Source: an uncultured Solobacterium sp. (GTDB lineage: Bacteria > Bacillota_I > Bacilli_A > Erysipelotrichales > Erysipelotrichaceae). From it: a DNA stretch of 30,404 nucleotides. Position 1 is the stretch's first letter, and each line of letters opens with the position of its first letter. The DNA is taken from assembly GCA_900543035.1 (NCBI GenBank), contig UQPV01000035.1, forward strand, positions 1 through 30,404, given 5' to 3'. Positions 24,121 through 30,404 of the stretch are shown here, piece after piece. Both the position numbers and the translations under genes were made by a program. The notes beneath the pieces were generated by a model. That model made no database searches. It was not told where the DNA came from and saw only the letters and a list, made by a program, of their open reading frames with translations.

Positions 24121-24149
24121 AATATACGCCATTTTGCAAACGCTGTCAA
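24121..24149 (-). promoter_or_regulatory. Promoter of the acyl-CoA synthetase gene
   Basis: On the minus strand a perfect TTGACA (24149-24144), 17 nt, TATATT (24126-24121). The leader is about 50 nt. Confidence 0.88.
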
Positions 24150-24159
24150 TCTTACTGGG

Positions 24160-24192
24160 AAAAAAGCAGGAGAAAAACAGGAGAAAGCCTGC
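24160..24192 (-). terminator. Possible terminator of the PadR/DUF2812 operon
   Basis: On the minus strand GCAGG / CCTGC with a 17-nt loop is followed by T6. The stem is short, so this is tentative; it lies just after the DUF2812 stop and overlaps nothing coding. Confidence 0.4.
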
Positions 24193-24204
24193 AGGAGACG
24201 ACGC

Positions 24205-25452
24205 TCACTGCAGGCTGTCCATGAATGCTTTGGCTTGTTGTTCATCATACGCATATCCGGGCAGAGAGACGAGGACGATGTTTCCTTCATCGGCGAATGC
24301 CAGGGTATACGTACGGAAGATCGTGTCTTCCATGCGGAAGCCGACGGTCTCCTTCAAGAGCCATACCTCTTTCGGCGCGATGTCCAGCTGTTCGGCAAAG
24401 CTGCTGTCATGCAGATCGCCCAGCCCGGCCTTGGAGAAGGCTTCCGGCAGCGTGAGGTGCTGTGTGTTTTCATACGCTTCATAGTGGAAGAGCTGCTGCG
24501 TGTCCTTGCGTGCATAGCTGTATTCCGTACCGCTGCCCAATGGGCGTTCGATGCGCTGATGGACGAGCACCTCGCCGTCATTAAAGGGGCTTTCATAGAG
24601 CACAGGAAGAGGATCGATGTTCCGGTTCTCTATATAATATGTTTCACGCTCTTGCCAGGAGGCAGCGGGAAGCGGGAAGATGCGGATGAGCATCAGCGAT
24701 CCGATGCCCAGCATCAAGGCCAGGGAAAGGTAATGCAGCGTATTGCGGGTAAACCATCCCCGCTTCAGCGCCGGCTGCTGCAAAAAGAAGAGGATGAGCA
24801 GGGACAAGGTGCCCAGCGCCGCCGTGGTCCAGGCGTTGCTGCGCCAGACGAACAGCACGAACAAGATCAGGATGAACGCGCGCAGGATGCAGAGCGCGAT
24901 CCCTCGCGTACGCAGGCTGCGAAGGCGCCAGATCATGCGGCCGCTGGTGATCAGCGTGATCAGAAACAGGCAGCTGATCATCCAGAGCAGGGAATTGAGC
25001 GGCGAATAGAAATCGAAACGGTACTGGATGAGGACGGTGAGGAAGCAGGCCGCGGCCAGCACGGCGCGGATGATCCGTCGAAAGCCGCGTTCCTTCTGGT
25101 CGCAGGCGGACTCCAGCAGGCGCTGATCCTGGGGATCGCGCAGCAGGAAGTCCTCATCCGGCACTTCGATGATCTGCCGGAAGCCATAACCGCATATCCG
25201 CCGGCAGCCATATCCGCGCAGGAACGCGTCGTAATCCAGGGCGGTGTCGCTGTCGGTCAGGGTAAAGGCGTGAGTGCGGTCCAGACAATCGGCACGCAGA
25301 CAGATCGCCTGCGGCGCGCATCTGCGGTAGAGCATGAGGTTTCGCCATATCCGGCAGATCATCCACCCTTGCTGGGCGCGCTGCATCATATGGCGGGCAA
25401 GCCGGTCATTTTCCTGCATAGGGCAGGGAAGCAATTCGATACGGTAATTCAT
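24205..25452 (-). CDS. DUF2812-type membrane protein
   Basis: A 415-residue protein. The N-terminal ~120 residues are soluble and carry the DUF2812 pattern (MNYRIELLPCP, LARHMMQRAQQGWMI, and LRGYGCRRICGYGFRQIIEVP, akin to an YI--AGW-- core). Four or five membrane helices follow (about 130-265), then an extracytoplasmic-looking C-terminal domain of about 140 residues. The function of the family is unknown, but DUF2812 genes very often follow a PadR regulator, as here, with 12 nt between the genes. AGGAGGTG lies 6 nt upstream of the ATG at 25452; a GTG three codons earlier overlaps that site. Confidence 0.8.
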   Translation of the reverse strand: MNYRIELLPCPMQENDRLARHMMQRAQQGWMICRIWRNLMLYRRCAPQAICLRADCLDRTHAFTLTDSDTALDYDAFLRGYGCRRICGYGFRQIIEVPDEDFLLRDPQDQRLLESACDQKERGFRRIIRAVLAAACFLTVLIQYRFDFYSPLNSLLWMISCLFLITLITSGRMIWRLRSLRTRGIALCILRAFILILFVLFVWRSNAWTTAALGTLSLLILFFLQQPALKRGWFTRNTLHYLSLALMLGIGSLMLIRIFPLPAASWQERETYYIENRNIDPLPVLYESPFNDGEVLVHQRIERPLGSGTEYSYARKDTQQLFHYEAYENTQHLTLPEAFSKAGLGDLHDSSFAEQLDIAPKEVWLLKETVGFRMEDTIFRTYTLAFADEGNIVLVSLPGYAYDEQQAKAFMDSLQ

Positions 25453-25464
25453 CTCGTTCACCTC

Positions 25465-25779
25465 CTAATCGTGATGGATGATGTCGATGCCGTCATCGAT
25501 CATCTGCTGCATGCGCTGGATCTCCTGCAGCACCATCTGCATTCCTTTTTCTGTGATCTGATACCATTGCCGCCGTCCTTCCACCCGGGTCTTTTCGATA
25601 AGCTGTTCATCTTCGAATTTGCTTAACATGCTGTAAAGGGTGCCGGGTCCAAGACGCAGCCGGCCGTCGGTGCGCAAAAGGACATATTCTGTGATGTCCA
25701 CGCCGCAGCGCTCCCGTTTCAGGGCGAGCAGCACATAATACATCTGTTCGGTCAGGGTCTTCAGCTGTTCTTTCGGCAT
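25465..25779 (-). CDS. PadR-family transcriptional regulator
   Basis: A 104-residue winged-helix repressor. LTEQMYYVLLALKRERCGVDITEYV, LGPGTLYSMLSKFEDEQLIEKTRVEGRRQWYQITEKG is the complete PadR DNA-binding domain, with a short C-terminal dimerisation helix. AAGGAGGTG precedes the ATG. First gene of a two-gene unit with the DUF2812 membrane protein. Two perfect palindromes in its own promoter region argue for autoregulation; the inducer is unknown. Confidence 0.94.
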   Translation of the reverse strand: MPKEQLKTLTEQMYYVLLALKRERCGVDITEYVLLRTDGRLRLGPGTLYSMLSKFEDEQLIEKTRVEGRRQWYQITEKGMQMVLQEIQRMQQMIDDGIDIIHHD

Positions 25780-25792
25780 GATCCACCTCCTT

Positions 25793-25811
25793 AATATCGT
25801 TAAACGATATT
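25793..25811. promoter_or_regulatory. PadR operator, proximal copy
   Basis: AATATCGTTAAACGATATT is a perfect 19-bp palindrome with one central base. It lies directly upstream of the padR Shine-Dalgarno sequence. Its twin has its centre 36 bp away. Confidence 0.8.
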
Positions 25812-25823
25812 TCTTCTGTCTCT

Positions 25824-25852
25824 ATCATAATATCGTTTAACGATATTGTCAA
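25824..25852 (-). promoter_or_regulatory. padR promoter with operator in the spacer
   Basis: On the minus strand TTGACA (25852-25847), 17 nt, TATGAT (25829-25824). The second palindrome, AATATCGTTTAACGATATT (25829-25847), fills the spacer exactly, so a bound repressor would block RNA polymerase. Confidence 0.85.
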
Positions 25853-25947
25853 CCTCTTTTTCCAGCGGAAAGAACGGTAAACGCTGCAATGCGGTGAAAA
25901 TACTTACACAAATTCATGAAAAACTTTCCAAAAAGTTGAAAGCGTGT

Positions 25948-25953
25948 TATACT
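25948..25953 (+). promoter_or_regulatory. Promoter of serC-serA
   Basis: TGTTATACT (25945-25953) is an extended -10; a weak TTTCCA lies 17 nt upstream at 25925-25930. A small AATCC / GGATT hairpin (25960-25975) follows in the leader. Confidence 0.6.
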
Positions 25954-26014
25954 ATATACAATCCTCTTTTGGATTGACAGAAAATGCACAGATCAAGAAA
26001 GGGTGGTGCCGGAT

Positions 26015-27106
26015 ATGGCGGAAAAGCGTATTTTCAATTTCTCAGCTGGGCCTGGGGTCCTGCCGGAACAGGTGTTGAAGACCGCGGCGGATCAGATGCT
26101 GAATTACAAAGGCAGCGGAATGTCGGTTATGGAGATGAGCCATCGATCAAGTGTCTATGACACGATCATTAAAGATACGGAAAAGCGTCTGCGTTCTCTG
26201 ATGCAGATCCCGGACAATTACAAGGTGCTGTTTCTTCAGGGAGGCGCCAGCACGCAGTTCGCGTCTGTGGCGCTCAACCTGATGCAGAAGGGCAAGGCAG
26301 ATTATGTCGTGACCGGATATTTTGCGAAGAAGGCGGCTCAGGAGGCAAAGAAGTTCGGCGAGGTCAACATCGCTGCTTCCACGGAGCCGGAAAACTTCAG
26401 CCGGATCCCGAAACAGGAGGAGCTGAAGCTGGATGCGGATGCGGACTATGTCTATATCTGCAACAACAATACCGTATATGGAACAGAGTGGAACCATGTT
26501 CCGCAGACTGATGGCGTGACGCTGGTGGCGGATATGTCGAGCGATATCCTCTCTCGTCCGATCGATGTCAGCCAGTATGGCGTCATCTTCGCCGGCGCGC
26601 AGAAGAACATGGGGTGCGCCGGACTGACGGTCGTGATCATCCGCGAGGATCTGATCGGACATGCGTCCGCAGCGACGCCGACGATGCTGGATTATGCGCC
26701 GATGGCGGAAAAAGGCTCGATGTACAATACGCCGCCGACCTATGCGATCTACATTCTCGGACTCGTCCTGGAATGGGTAGAGCAGCAGGGCGGCCTGCAG
26801 GCGATGCAGGAGCGCAACGCGAAGAAAGCGAAGATGCTGTATGACTATCTGGATTCCAGCAGCTTCTATCAGACACAGGTCGCGAAGGAGGACCGTTCGA
26901 TGATGAATGTCACCTTTGCGACGCCGAGCAAGGAACTGGATGCCCTGTTCGTGAAGCAGAGCATCGAGGACGGCATGAGCAATCTGAAGGGACACCGTGC
27001 CGTAGGCGGCATCCGTGCGTCGATCTACAATGCGATGCCGCTGGAAGGCGTGGAACATCTGCTCGCCTTCATGAAGCGCTTTGAGGCAGAGAACGGAGGC
27101 AAATGA
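26015..27106 (+). CDS. serC: Phosphoserine aminotransferase
   Basis: A 363-residue PLP enzyme making phosphoserine from 3-phosphohydroxypyruvate and glutamate. FNFSAGPGVLPEQVL at the start, LFLQGGASTQFA (cofactor phosphate region), the lysine Schiff-base motif GAQKNMG (Lys197), and NTPPTYAIY are signatures of SerC; length is normal. ATG 26015 is chosen with GGTGGTG upstream; an in-frame GTG at 26003 lies inside that site. serA follows after one base, so both steps of the phosphorylated serine pathway are co-expressed. The phosphatase (serB) is not in the window. Confidence 0.96.
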   Translation: MAEKRIFNFSAGPGVLPEQVLKTAADQMLNYKGSGMSVMEMSHRSSVYDTIIKDTEKRLRSLMQIPDNYKVLFLQGGASTQFASVALNLMQKGKADYVVTGYFAKKAAQEAKKFGEVNIAASTEPENFSRIPKQEELKLDADADYVYICNNNTVYGTEWNHVPQTDGVTLVADMSSDILSRPIDVSQYGVIFAGAQKNMGCAGLTVVIIREDLIGHASAATPTMLDYAPMAEKGSMYNTPPTYAIYILGLVLEWVEQQGGLQAMQERNAKKAKMLYDYLDSSSFYQTQVAKEDRSMMNVTFATPSKELDALFVKQSIEDGMSNLKGHRAVGGIRASIYNAMPLEGVEHLLAFMKRFEAENGGK

Positions 27107-27107
27107 G

Positions 27108-28271
27108 ATGAAAGTCAGACTGATGAACAAGATCTCCCAGGAAGGGCTGAAGCGCCTTCCGGCCGATCGCTATGAAGTGGGAGAAGACCTGGACCATGCG
27201 GATGCGATCATGGTGCGCAGCGCATCTCTGCATGACGCAGAGTTTGAGCCGGAGCTGAAGTGCATCGCGCGTGCCGGCGCCGGCGTGAACAACATTCCGC
27301 TGGATCGATGCAGCGAACAGGGCATCGTCGTCTTCAATACGCCCGGCGGAAATTCCAATGCGGTCAAGGAGCTGACCATCGCAGGCCTGCTGCTGGCTTC
27401 CCGCAAGATCGTCAAGGGCATCGAGTGGGTGAAGACGCTGGATCCGGAGGGCATCGCCAAGGCGGTGGAAAAAGGCAAGAGCCAGTTCGCCGGACCGGAG
27501 ATCGCCGGCAAGAAGCTCGGCGTCATCGGCTTAGGCGCCATCGGCGTGCAGGTGGCCAATGCCGCGGCTGCGCTGGGCATGGATGTCTATGGCTATGATC
27601 CGTATATCTCCGTGCGCGCCGCATGGACGCTGAAGGCGCGTATCCATCACATCAGCGAGCTGAAGGCGATCTTTGAGGAATGCGACTATATCACCCTGCA
27701 TCTGCCGCTGATGGATTCGACCCGGGGCATGCTCAACGAAGAAGCGTTTGCGCAGATGAAGGATGATGTGCGCATCGTCAACTTTGCGCGTGATGCGCTG
27801 GTCGATGAAGATGCGCTGGCAGCGGCAATCGCACAAGGCAAGGTGGCCGCATATGTGACGGATTTTGCCAGCCCGAAGCTGATCGCGCTGGATCAGGTGA
27901 TCATCACACCGCATCTGGGCGCGTCCACGCCGGAGAGCGAGGACAACTGCGCACGCATGGCGGCCAACGAGATCCGGGATTATCTGGAATGGGGAAATAT
28001 CCGCAATTCGGTCAACATGCCGGAGCTGGCGCTGAATCCCAGCGCGCGCAACCGCATCTGCATCATCAACCGCAATGTGCCTAACATGGTGGCGAAGATC
28101 GCATCCAAGCTGGGTGAGTGCGGCATCAATATCGAAAACATGGCGAACAAGGCGCGCGGCAATCATGCCTACACCATCGTGGAGACGAACGATACGATCG
28201 ATCAGGCGGCGATCGAGGAGATCCGCCGCAGCGAGGGCATCATCCGCGTCCGCGTGATCCATTTCGCTTAA
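27108..28271 (+). CDS. serA: D-3-phosphoglycerate dehydrogenase
   Basis: A 387-residue enzyme oxidising 3-phosphoglycerate, the first step of serine synthesis. The substrate domain carries RAGAGVNNIPLDRC and NTPGGNSNAVKE; the NAD fold has GLGAIG. Catalytic Arg228 (NFARDALVDE) and His269 (TPHLGAST) are visible, but counting from Arg228 the usual glutamate position holds Lys257 (DFASPKL). A C-terminal ACT domain (RICIINRNVPNMVAKIASKLGECG onward, from about residue 315) probably binds serine for feedback control. GGAGG lies 8 nt before the ATG. The short form with TDF is typical of clostridia-like SerA. Confidence 0.94.
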   Translation: MKVRLMNKISQEGLKRLPADRYEVGEDLDHADAIMVRSASLHDAEFEPELKCIARAGAGVNNIPLDRCSEQGIVVFNTPGGNSNAVKELTIAGLLLASRKIVKGIEWVKTLDPEGIAKAVEKGKSQFAGPEIAGKKLGVIGLGAIGVQVANAAAALGMDVYGYDPYISVRAAWTLKARIHHISELKAIFEECDYITLHLPLMDSTRGMLNEEAFAQMKDDVRIVNFARDALVDEDALAAAIAQGKVAAYVTDFASPKLIALDQVIITPHLGASTPESEDNCARMAANEIRDYLEWGNIRNSVNMPELALNPSARNRICIINRNVPNMVAKIASKLGECGINIENMANKARGNHAYTIVETNDTIDQAAIEEIRRSEGIIRVRVIHFA

Positions 28272-28281
28272 AGCAAAACAG

Positions 28282-28316
28282 AAGGCAGAAAGCGTCAGGC
28301 GCTCTCTGCCTTTTCT
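28282..28316 (+). terminator. Terminator of serC-serA
   Basis: An 8-bp outer stem AAGGCAGA / TCTGCCTT with an inner GC helix after a mismatch, followed by TTTT. Confidence 0.8.
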
Positions 28317-28333
28317 GGTGAAAATCGATGGGA

Positions 28334-28362
28334 TTGATGATGAAGCATTCAGAAAATATGAT
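28334..28362 (+). promoter_or_regulatory. Promoter of the AAC(3)-like gene
   Basis: TTGATG (28334-28339), 17 nt, TATGAT (28357-28362), 28 nt upstream of the start codon. Confidence 0.7.
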
Positions 28363-28390
28363 AGAATAATCTATATAAAGGGTGATGGAT

Positions 28391-29191
28391 ATGCGTTATG
28401 ATGTGGATGTGCGAAAAATGAACGATCCGGTGCTGACGAAGGCGGAGCTGGTCAAAGAGCTGCGCGGCCTTGGTCTGTCCCGGGGGATGGTGCTGCTCGT
28501 GGAAGTGACCTCGCGGCGTTTGCCCTATGTGGTGGCCGGTGAACAGGCGCTGATCGAAGCGCTCATGGATGTGGTCGGATATGACGGCACGATCGTCGTG
28601 CCGGCGTTCACGCCGGAGCTGCTTGACCCGGCGTGTGTCCCAGGATGCCCTTTTCCCTATGAATGCTGGGAGGATATCCGCCGCAACAGCATGCCGTATC
28701 AGAAAAAGCTGTCCATCCCTGCACATGCCGATCCCTTCGTCTGCCAGTTTCTGCGCAATGATGCGGTCGTGCGGTCGAATCATCCGCTGTACAGCTTTGC
28801 GGCCTGGGGAAAATATGCCAAGGTCATCTGCAGCCGCCACCCGCTGCATTTCGGCCTGAGCGATGATTCTCCGCTGGGGCATGTGAAGGACCTCAGCGGC
28901 TATGTGCTCTTGCTGGGCACGGCCTTTGAAGAGTCCTGCATGCACGCGCTGGCCAAGTATCATTCACGGCGTTTGCCGATCTGCATCCGCCGCCTGCCGG
29001 TCGAGAAAGGCACTTCGCTGTTCTGGAAAGATATCCTCGATTACCGCATGGATGCGTCAGGGCTGGTGCAGGTGCGCCAGAAGATGGAGGAGCGCAAGAC
29101 CATCGTCAATTCTTATTTCGGCAGCGGCCGGATCACGCTGTTTTCCGCGCATGAGGCGTTTCAGGTTGCCAGGCATGTGCTGAATCCTTAA
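28391..29191 (+). CDS. AAC(3)-family N-acetyltransferase
   Basis: A 266-residue protein of the aminoglycoside 3-N-acetyltransferase/YokD fold. VGYDGTIVVPAFTPEL, RSNHPLYSFAAWGKYA, DDSPLGHVKDLSGYVLLLGT and an ESCMHALAKYH segment follow the family order. Characterised members acetylate aminoglycosides with acetyl-CoA, but many chromosomal homologues have other or unknown substrates, and no resistance cluster is nearby, so a resistance role should not be assumed. AAAGGG is 8 nt before the ATG at 28391; GTG 28382 and ATG 28385 overlap that site. The stop overlaps the convergent msrC stop by four bases. Confidence 0.88.
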   Translation: MRYDVDVRKMNDPVLTKAELVKELRGLGLSRGMVLLVEVTSRRLPYVVAGEQALIEALMDVVGYDGTIVVPAFTPELLDPACVPGCPFPYECWEDIRRNSMPYQKKLSIPAHADPFVCQFLRNDAVVRSNHPLYSFAAWGKYAKVICSRHPLHFGLSDDSPLGHVKDLSGYVLLLGTAFEESCMHALAKYHSRRLPICIRRLPVEKGTSLFWKDILDYRMDASGLVQVRQKMEERKTIVNSYFGSGRITLFSAHEAFQVARHVLNP

Positions 29192-29649
29192 AGGAAGCGG
29201 ATCAGCACATCGACAAATGCGTTCAGCCCCGCTTCATCTGTTTCATCAAAGCGGCGCAGACGCGCAGAATCAATGTCAAGGACACCGATACAGGTGTCTT
29301 TTTTGATGAGCGGGAGGACGATCTCTGAGCGGCTGGCGCTGTCGCAGGCGATGTGCCCAGGGAATTCCAGCACATTGTCCACCCGAAGGACGGCTCTTCT
29401 GGCTAAGGCGCTCCCGCATACCCCTTTGCCGTTGGGGATGTGCACACAGGCCGGCTTTCCCTGAAACGGACCGAGGTAAAGCGCATCCTGCTCTTCATCA
29501 TATAAGTAAAACCCGGCCCAGTTCACATCGGACAGGGCATCGTATAACAGCGCAGACGCATTGGCAAGGATGGTGACCTTGCGCTGATTGCCCGTAAGCA
29601 GCGAAGAAAGCTGCGCGCACAGTGAGGCATACCATTCGCTTTTGTTCAT
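29188..29649 (-). CDS. msrC: Free methionine-(R)-sulfoxide reductase
   Basis: A 153-residue GAF-domain enzyme reducing free methionine-R-sulfoxide. The three family cysteines are present in ACVHIPNGKG, GVCGSA and FPGHIACD, followed by SRSEIVLPL and GVLDIDS. VNWAGFYLYD near residue 42 is also characteristic. Length is normal. On the minus strand AAGGGA precedes the ATG and an extended -10 (TGTTATACT at 29681-29673) lies upstream. It is divergent from ntdP. The role is oxidative-damage repair in the cytoplasm. Confidence 0.95.
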   Translation of the reverse strand: MNKSEWYASLCAQLSSLLTGNQRKVTILANASALLYDALSDVNWAGFYLYDEEQDALYLGPFQGKPACVHIPNGKGVCGSALARRAVLRVDNVLEFPGHIACDSASRSEIVLPLIKKDTCIGVLDIDSARLRRFDETDEAGLNAFVDVLIRFL

Positions 29650-29725
29650 TTCGTTCCCTTCTTTCTTCCTTCAGTATAACAGAAAGAAGGAGGCGGGGAC
29701 AGATGGCATCGGCACAGAAAGGTGA

Positions 29726-29731
29726 TATAAT
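29726..29731 (+). promoter_or_regulatory. Promoter of ntdP
   Basis: TGATATAAT (29723-29731) is an extended -10 with a perfect TATAAT. ATGGCA at 29703-29708 is a weak -35 at 17 nt. Confidence 0.7.
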
Positions 29732-29751
29732 AGTTCGGACAGGAGGAAGAC

Positions 29752-30300
29752 ATGGAACTGAAAGAAAAAGACAGTGTATATATACAGAGCTTCAAGCATG
29801 ACGGTTCTCTGCATCGGACGTGGGCGACCGGATATGTCATCGAAGCCAATGAACGGCGCATCGTGGCAGTGACGGACCGCACGCTGGTCTCTGAGGCGGA
29901 TGGCCGCAAGTGGGTGACGCGGGAGCCGGCAGTCTGCTTCTATTATCCTGACCGCTGGTATAATGTCATCTGCATGATCCGCAAGGGCGGGGTGCATTAT
30001 TATTGCAACATCGCTTCGCCCAGCCTGGTGGATGAAGAGGCGATCAAGAACATCGACTATGATCTGGATGTGAAGATCTTGCCGAATGGGAAGATCATCG
30101 TCCTGGATGAGGATGAATTCCGTCAGCACAGCGCGTCCATGCGTTATGGGCGGAAGCTGGAAGCGGTCATCCGGCAGGCGCTGGAGGATGTGCTCAACGA
30201 TATCGCGTTGCAGAAATCCCCGTTCATGCATGAGGAGATCGACGCGCTCTATCAGAAGTATCTGCGGCTGTTGAAGGAAGACGCAGATACACAAAAATGA
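29752..30300 (+). CDS. ntdP: Nucleoside tri-/diphosphate phosphatase (DUF402)
   Basis: A 182-residue protein matching B. subtilis YgaC and S. aureus NtdP along most of its length: YIQSFKHDGSLHRTW at the start, DRTLVSEADGRKWVTREPAVCFYYPDRWYNVICM, YYCNIASPSLVDEEAIKNIDYDLDVKI and LDEDEF. The last block includes the acidic metal-binding and catalytic residues. The family hydrolyses nucleoside tri- and diphosphates. AGGAGG lies 5 nt before the ATG. It is single-gene, with an A-rich stretch after the stop and a new promoter 30 nt downstream. Confidence 0.93.
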   Translation: MELKEKDSVYIQSFKHDGSLHRTWATGYVIEANERRIVAVTDRTLVSEADGRKWVTREPAVCFYYPDRWYNVICMIRKGGVHYYCNIASPSLVDEEAIKNIDYDLDVKILPNGKIIVLDEDEFRQHSASMRYGRKLEAVIRQALEDVLNDIALQKSPFMHEEIDALYQKYLRLLKEDADTQK

Positions 30301-30329
30301 AAAAAGCAAAAAAAAAAGGAAAAAACAGC

Positions 30330-30358
30330 TTGACGGAAAAGGGAGAGGATGGTAATAT
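30330..30358 (+). promoter_or_regulatory. Strong promoter at the window end, probably for a stable RNA
   Basis: TTGACG (30330-30335), 17 nt, TAATAT (30353-30358). GAGCGCT begins 4 nt after the -10, exactly as in the tRNA cluster promoter at 13322. The following 40 bases are GC-rich and contain a short GCGG / CCGC hairpin, with no start codon in a convincing context. Confidence 0.8.
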
Positions 30359-30404
30359 AAACGAGCGCTGAGCGGAGGAGCCGCGAGGCGAGGAAATCGA
30401 TCTT

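Noticed and set aside
22281..24224. A 647-codon plus-strand open frame opposite the acyl-CoA synthetase
   Set aside because: The minus-strand gene has all family motifs, promoter, ribosome binding site and terminator; the plus frame crosses two terminators and has no recognisable domain.
24235..25626. A 463-codon plus-strand frame opposite DUF2812 and padR
   Set aside because: Low-complexity Gln/Asp/Arg-rich product, no ribosome binding site, and strong evidence for the minus-strand genes.
30359..30404. Resemblance of the last bases to the 5' part of SRP RNA or RNase P RNA
   Set aside because: Only a handful of bases agree and the distances do not fit; the window is cut too early to decide.
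1..30404. CRISPR array, insertion sequence, prophage or defence island
   Set aside because: No spaced short repeats, transposase, integrase or nuclease cassette was found in reading the window; gene content is metabolic and housekeeping.

Overview
The window looks like a chromosomal stretch from a low-motility Bacillota bacterium, most plausibly a gut-associated Erysipelotrichia-type organism. The basis is indirect: strong AGGAGG-type ribosome binding sites, a YdcC-like/MazF gene pair, an NtdP (DUF402) protein, a PadR/DUF2812 pair, a membrane-anchored MurF-like ligase beside Ddl, and a very large surface protein built from cohesin, discoidin-like and FIVAR modules. Coding sequence is rich in G and C at third positions. 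No transposase, integrase, phage gene or CRISPR array was seen.

Layout. 1-4344 is the 3' part of a giant cell-surface protein whose N-terminus lies outside the window. It is followed by a small thioredoxin-fold lipoprotein (4498-4956) with its own terminator and a poorly coding gap. 5427-8871 is a tight operon: alpha/beta hydrolase, membrane MurF-like ligase, D-Ala-D-Ala ligase. 8899-11596 holds a promoter, mutY, an overlapping NUDIX gene, a short aspartokinase without ACT domains and a CxxC metal-binding domain protein. 11623-13259 has a small membrane protein, a LolA/YdcC-like protein and an overlapping orphan MazF. 13322-13753 is a tRNA cluster (Ser-GCU, Asp-GUC, Gly-GCC) with two promoters. 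13813-15997 holds a PAP2 phosphatase, an EamA transporter and a PH-domain protein.

16127-22301 is the most coherent region. A TrpR/YerC-type repressor is the first gene of an operon encoding both subunits of indolepyruvate:ferredoxin oxidoreductase, a phenylacetate-CoA-ligase-like enzyme and a tandem ACT protein. A separately transcribed sodium:solute symporter follows. An 18-bp element (16 of 18 identical) covers the -10 regions of both the repressor operon and the symporter, which suggests a self-contained regulon for aromatic 2-oxo-acid (tryptophan, phenylalanine, tyrosine) metabolism. A second acyl-CoA synthetase converges on it from the right.

24205-25852 is a PadR/DUF2812 pair with two perfect 19-bp palindromes, one filling the promoter spacer. 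26015-28271 is serC-serA for serine synthesis. 28391-30300 holds an AAC(3)-like acetyltransferase, free-methionine-(R)-sulfoxide reductase and NtdP. The window ends just after a strong promoter with a GC-rich start region, probably leading into a stable RNA gene or operon.
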